From Xanthobacteraceae bacterium (GTDB lineage Bacteria > Pseudomonadota > Alphaproteobacteria > Rhizobiales > Xanthobacteraceae), in assembly GCA_030039655.1 (NCBI GenBank), contig JASHVC010000179.1:1-6252 (forward strand): a stretch of DNA of 6,252 nt. Direction: 5' to 3'. The notes under the pieces were generated by a model. The model was not told the origin of the DNA. It worked only from the letters and a program-made list of their open reading frames with translations, and did not search any database. Numbering within the stretch: position 1 is the first letter of the stretch; the number at the start of each line of letters is the position of its first letter. The translations under genes were made by a program, and so were the position numbers. Positions 5,480 through 6,252 of this stretch are shown here, in pieces.

Positions 5480-6252
5480 ATGGCGGGTGGAAACCCGAGC
5501 GACGTCTGGGGCCGAACGTCCGACATTGACGAGAGCGCGCTGGCCGTCATGGCCGCGCGCCTCGAGAACCGCGCCAAGCATCCATTCTTTCGCGGCGTCA
5601 TCGCCGATTACATCGGCGCGCTCGAACTAGCGCCCATCAGGCGCGTGATCGAAATTGGCTGTGGCACGGGCGTCGTGTCGCGGCGGCTGGCTGCCACGCC
5701 TGGTTTTCGCGGTTCAATCATCGCAACCGACATGAGTCCATATCTGATCGAGATTGCGCGCCAGCACGCGAAAGCGGAAGGCGTCGACGCAAGTATCACG
5801 TTCGAGGTCAGCGGCGCCGCGAATTTGAGCGCCGAAAACGGGGCTTGCGATCTCGTCATCGCCCACACGCTGCTGAGCCATGCGGCCGATCCGGTCAGGA
5901 TTCTGACGGAAAGTAAGCGCGCATTGCGCCCAGGCGGTCAGCTTCTGATTTTCGATCGCGACTTCGCGTCGTCCGCGCTTTCGCTCGACGGCACCATCGC
6001 GGCGAAAATCGATGTTGCGGATATTGCCCGCGCCTTCGCGGCGCAGCCTTTCATCATGCGCCAGTTACCCAAACTCCTGGCCGAGGCGGGCTTCGTCATC
6101 GAATCGCATCGTTCCTACGTCATCGCCGACGTCGGCCACGCCGAATTTTTCGCCGAAAATCTCTCGACCTGGCGGCGTCTGTTGCCGATTTCGGGCGTCA
6201 TAGCCAAGGAGGATGCCGATAGCCTGATAGATGGGCTAGAAGCCTCGTCGAA
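5480..6252 (+). CDS. Class I SAM-dependent methyltransferase, C-terminus cut by window edge (257 codons seen)
   Basis: Translation from the ATG at 5480 stays open to the window end. The protein has a typical Rossmann-type methyltransferase core: motif I VIEIGCGTG (56-64) for SAM binding, the acidic ribose-binding D84 in ATDMSPYLIEIAR (82-94), CDLVIAHTLLSHAADP (123-138) at the motif IV position, and LRPGGQLLIFDRDFAS (149 onward) at motif V/VI. The helix RLENRAKHPFF (27-37) before the core and the HTLLSH and FDxDFAS signatures fit the broad methyltransferase type 11/25 group, often annotated only as domain proteins. The methyl acceptor is unknown. No strong Shine-Dalgarno site precedes the ATG; only 23 bp separate it from the aldolase-like stop, so translational coupling within an operon is plausible. 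Probably only the last few dozen residues are missing. The last visible codons include several that are rare in GC-rich genomes (ATA, ATA, CTA). Confidence 0.85.
   Translation, partial: MAGGNPSDVWGRTSDIDESALAVMAARLENRAKHPFFRGVIADYIGALELAPIRRVIEIGCGTGVVSRRLAATPGFRGSIIATDMSPYLIEIARQHAKAEGVDASITFEVSGAANLSAENGACDLVIAHTLLSHAADPVRILTESKRALRPGGQLLIFDRDFASSALSLDGTIAAKIDVADIARAFAAQPFIMRQLPKLLAEAGFVIESHRSYVIADVGHAEFFAENLSTWRRLLPISGVIAKEDADSLIDGLEASS

Overview
The window reads as chromosomal DNA from a high-GC (about 60% by eye) alphaproteobacterium, most likely of the Hyphomicrobiales (Bradyrhizobium/Rhodopseudomonas-like). This rests on codon use, on the single-chain fused form of indolepyruvate ferredoxin oxidoreductase, and on the style of the other genes. 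I see no mobile elements, tRNA or rRNA genes, CRISPR arrays or phage genes. The taxonomic placement is inference.

Layout: (1) Positions 1-117, minus strand, hold the first 39 codons of an unrecognised gene that runs off the left edge. (2) A 159-bp gap (118-276) carries a hairpin and a short direct repeat. (3) Positions 277-3756, minus strand, are one large gene (1159 aa) for a fused, thiamine-diphosphate- and Fe-S-dependent indolepyruvate (2-oxoacid) ferredoxin oxidoreductase; it dominates the window. (4) Its upstream gap (3757-3966) is rich in dyad symmetry, including a leader element in which one GCCCUC segment could pair with either of two GAGGGC segments, the second being the ribosome binding site. 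(5) Positions 3967-4596, minus strand, encode a glutathione S-transferase-fold protein. (6) A 95-bp divergent spacer (4597-4691) separates it from two plus-strand genes: a class II aldolase/adducin-family protein (4692-5456) and, 23 bp later, a class I SAM-dependent methyltransferase (5480 to the right edge, incomplete at its C-terminus).

How the genes may work together: the oxidoreductase would convert arylpyruvates made by transamination of aromatic amino acids into arylacetyl-CoA and CO2, passing electrons to ferredoxin. The aldolase-like and methyltransferase genes look like one transcription unit, and the glutathione transferase is divergent from it. Nothing in the sequence ties the four proteins to one pathway. 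The gene content is mostly ordinary for this bacterial group. The items most worth a second look are the leader of the oxidoreductase gene and the altered active-site positions in the aldolase-like and glutathione-transferase-like proteins.
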